From the NCBI GenBank assembly GCA_017546745.1, contig JAFYRZ010000104.1, positions 1-22,153 of the forward strand: a stretch of DNA of 22,153 nucleotides, in the 5' to 3' direction. Under the pieces are notes generated by a model. It was not told the DNA's origin and did not search any database. It saw nothing but the letters and a program-made list of their open reading frames with translations. Numbering within the stretch: the first letter of the stretch is position 1; every line of letters begins with the position of its first letter. This DNA comes from Clostridia bacterium. Lineage in GTDB: Bacteria > Bacillota_A > Clostridia > Oscillospirales > CAG-272. This document shows, one piece after another, positions 20,965 to 22,153 of this stretch. The translations under genes and the position numbers were made by a program.

Positions 20965-22153
20965 ATGAATTTTTTAGGAATTGACATCGGCACGACGTCG
21001 GTAAAGGCTGCAGCGTTTGACGAGAGCCTAAATATGAAGGCGTCGCTTACTGCCGACTACACGCTCGACTCGCACGGCGATATAGTAGAGTTTGATGCGA
21101 ACGAGTATTGGAATATCGTTAAGGGTGCGATAGACGAGATCCGCGGTAAGGTAGAGATAGACGCGCTTGCGGTGGATACGCAGTGCGAGACTATGATACT
21201 TACCGACGGGGAGGGAAATCCCCTTTGCCCCGCTATCGTATGGCTCGACAACAGAGCGACCGAGGAGGCAGAGATCATTACATCCCACTTCGGTCACAAA
21301 AAGGTCTACGAGGTTACCGGACAGCCCGAGATAACCGCGACCTGGCCCGCGTGTAAGCTTCTTTGGGTCAAGAGAAATAAGCCCGAGATTTGGGACAAGG
21401 TCGAGAGGATATTCCTCCTTGAGGACTGGATCCTTTATAAGCTTACCGGAAAATTTATCACGGAAAAAACACTTCAGTCCTCCACCATCTACCTTAATAT
21501 AAAGACCGGCGAGTGGTGGGACGAGATGCTTGATTTTATCGGCGTTGATAAGGCGAAGCTCCCCGAGCTTTTGCCGAGTGCTAAGCTCGTTGGCGAGTAC
21601 GAGGGGATCAAGGTGGTCACCGGCGCTATCGACCAGATCGCGGGCGCTATCGGTGCGGGTGTAGTTAAGCAGGGAACGGTCAGCGTTATGACCGGAACCA
21701 CGATGGTTATTTTCCTCCCTGCGGACTCTGTGCCCGAGTATGATGCGAAGAGCATCGTGCCCTGCCACGTTAACTACGACGGAAAGTATTGTTTACTTTC
21801 TTGGACGCCTACGGCGGGTATGGCGCTTAAATGGTTCAAGAACGCATTCTGCGAGAATTTCTCCTTCAGAGAGCTTGATACTCTCGCGGAAAAGGTAAGC
21901 CCCGGCTGTGACGGACTTACGTTCCTCCCCTACCTTTGCGGCTCTACGATGCCCAAGTATAACCCCGAGGCGAGAGGAAGCTTTACCGGCCTTACGCCCG
22001 AGCATACGAGAGGACATTTCGTTCGCGGCGTTATGGAGTCGGTTGCGTGTATGCTTAAGTCTAACCTTGACTATCTCGGACTTGACGTTAACGAGATAAG
22101 AGCGATGGGCGGCGGCGCAAACAGCCCCCTTTGGTGTCAGATGAAGGCGGATA
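20965..22153 (+). CDS. FGGY-family carbohydrate kinase (partial, runs off window)
   Basis: The frame is open from the ATG at 20965 to the window end, about 396 of the usual ~500 residues. FLGIDIGTTSVKAAAFD (3-19) is the N-terminal phosphate loop. VDTQCETMILTDGEG and PAIVWLDNRA are typical of the xylulokinase branch. ITATWPACKLLWVKRNKPE, LLEDWILYKLTG and GAIDQIAGAIGAGVV hold the probable catalytic Asp (D223), followed by MTGTTMVIFL. The segment RAMGGGANSPLWCQMKAD near the end is the second FGGY signature. It would phosphorylate a sugar or polyol with ATP; xylulose is possible but the substrate cannot be read from sequence. It is not an obvious glycerol kinase. AGAGG lies seven bases before the start. 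Confidence 0.88.
   Translation, partial: MNFLGIDIGTTSVKAAAFDESLNMKASLTADYTLDSHGDIVEFDANEYWNIVKGAIDEIRGKVEIDALAVDTQCETMILTDGEGNPLCPAIVWLDNRATEEAEIITSHFGHKKVYEVTGQPEITATWPACKLLWVKRNKPEIWDKVERIFLLEDWILYKLTGKFITEKTLQSSTIYLNIKTGEWWDEMLDFIGVDKAKLPELLPSAKLVGEYEGIKVVTGAIDQIAGAIGAGVVKQGTVSVMTGTTMVIFLPADSVPEYDAKSIVPCHVNYDGKYCLLSWTPTAGMALKWFKNAFCENFSFRELDTLAEKVSPGCDGLTFLPYLCGSTMPKYNPEARGSFTGLTPEHTRGHFVRGVMESVACMLKSNLDYLGLDVNEIRAMGGGANSPLWCQMKAD

Noticed and set aside
21028..21768. A 246-codon minus-strand frame at the window end
   Set aside because: Antisense to the FGGY kinase, which runs open to the end of the window with its signature motifs.

Overview
The window looks like part of the chromosome of an uncultured, anaerobic, probably spore-forming Firmicute of class Clostridia. 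The evidence is a Rex redox repressor, a DnaD-family protein next to a DnaC/DnaI-type helicase loader, a YqhQ-type DUF1385 protein beside prmC, a clostridial glycerol-3-phosphate oxidoreductase triad ending in a DUF1667 protein, a CotF-like ferritin-fold protein, and sharp sigma-A promoters with purine-rich ribosome binding sites. The assignment to Clostridia is inference; no rRNA or tRNA gene is present to anchor it.

Layout. Positions 1-800 form a small accessory islet: one AT-rich orphan gene (187-528, minus) between two direct copies of an ~80-bp structured repeat (1-80 and 671-750). Next come two divergent genes, tcdA (minus) and a ComM/YifB-like AAA ATPase (plus), served by back-to-back consensus promoters at 1533-1597. 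A repeat-bearing spacer (3213-3290) separates comM from a DeoR-family regulator (minus). That regulator diverges from a three-gene FAD oxidoreductase operon (4191-7244, plus), and the spacer between them carries an ~11-bp phased tandem repeat that is the likely operator. A strong bidirectional terminator (7306-7341) closes this operon and the long minus operon that meets it.

Positions 7388-17643 are a 12-gene minus-strand gene string, read from right to left: yqhQ-like, prmC, ddl, murI, rbfA, nrnA, galU, rimI, tsaD, rex, a dnaD/dnaB-like gene and a dnaC/dnaI-like gene. Most junctions overlap or nearly touch. The exception is a 123-bp GC-rich spacer between rimI and tsaD. The string mixes translation factors and modification, D-amino-acid and cell-wall precursors, nanoRNA turnover, UDP-glucose synthesis, redox regulation and replication initiation.

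Positions 17842-22153 (plus) hold manA, a ferritin-like CotF-type gene whose ribosome binding site lies in the terminator-like hairpin behind manA, and a separate promoter driving a ceramidase-fold cytoplasmic protein and an FGGY sugar kinase that runs off the end of the window.

The points most worth following are: the manA/cotF hairpin that could act as both terminator and ribosome-binding-site switch; the ceramidase-like/FGGY pair with an altered catalytic loop and a palindromic operator over its -10 box; the phased repeat array at the DeoR regulator; non-consensus active-site residues in GalU and MurI; and the repeat-bounded orphan gene. I found no CRISPR array, transposase, phage gene, defence system, tRNA or rRNA.
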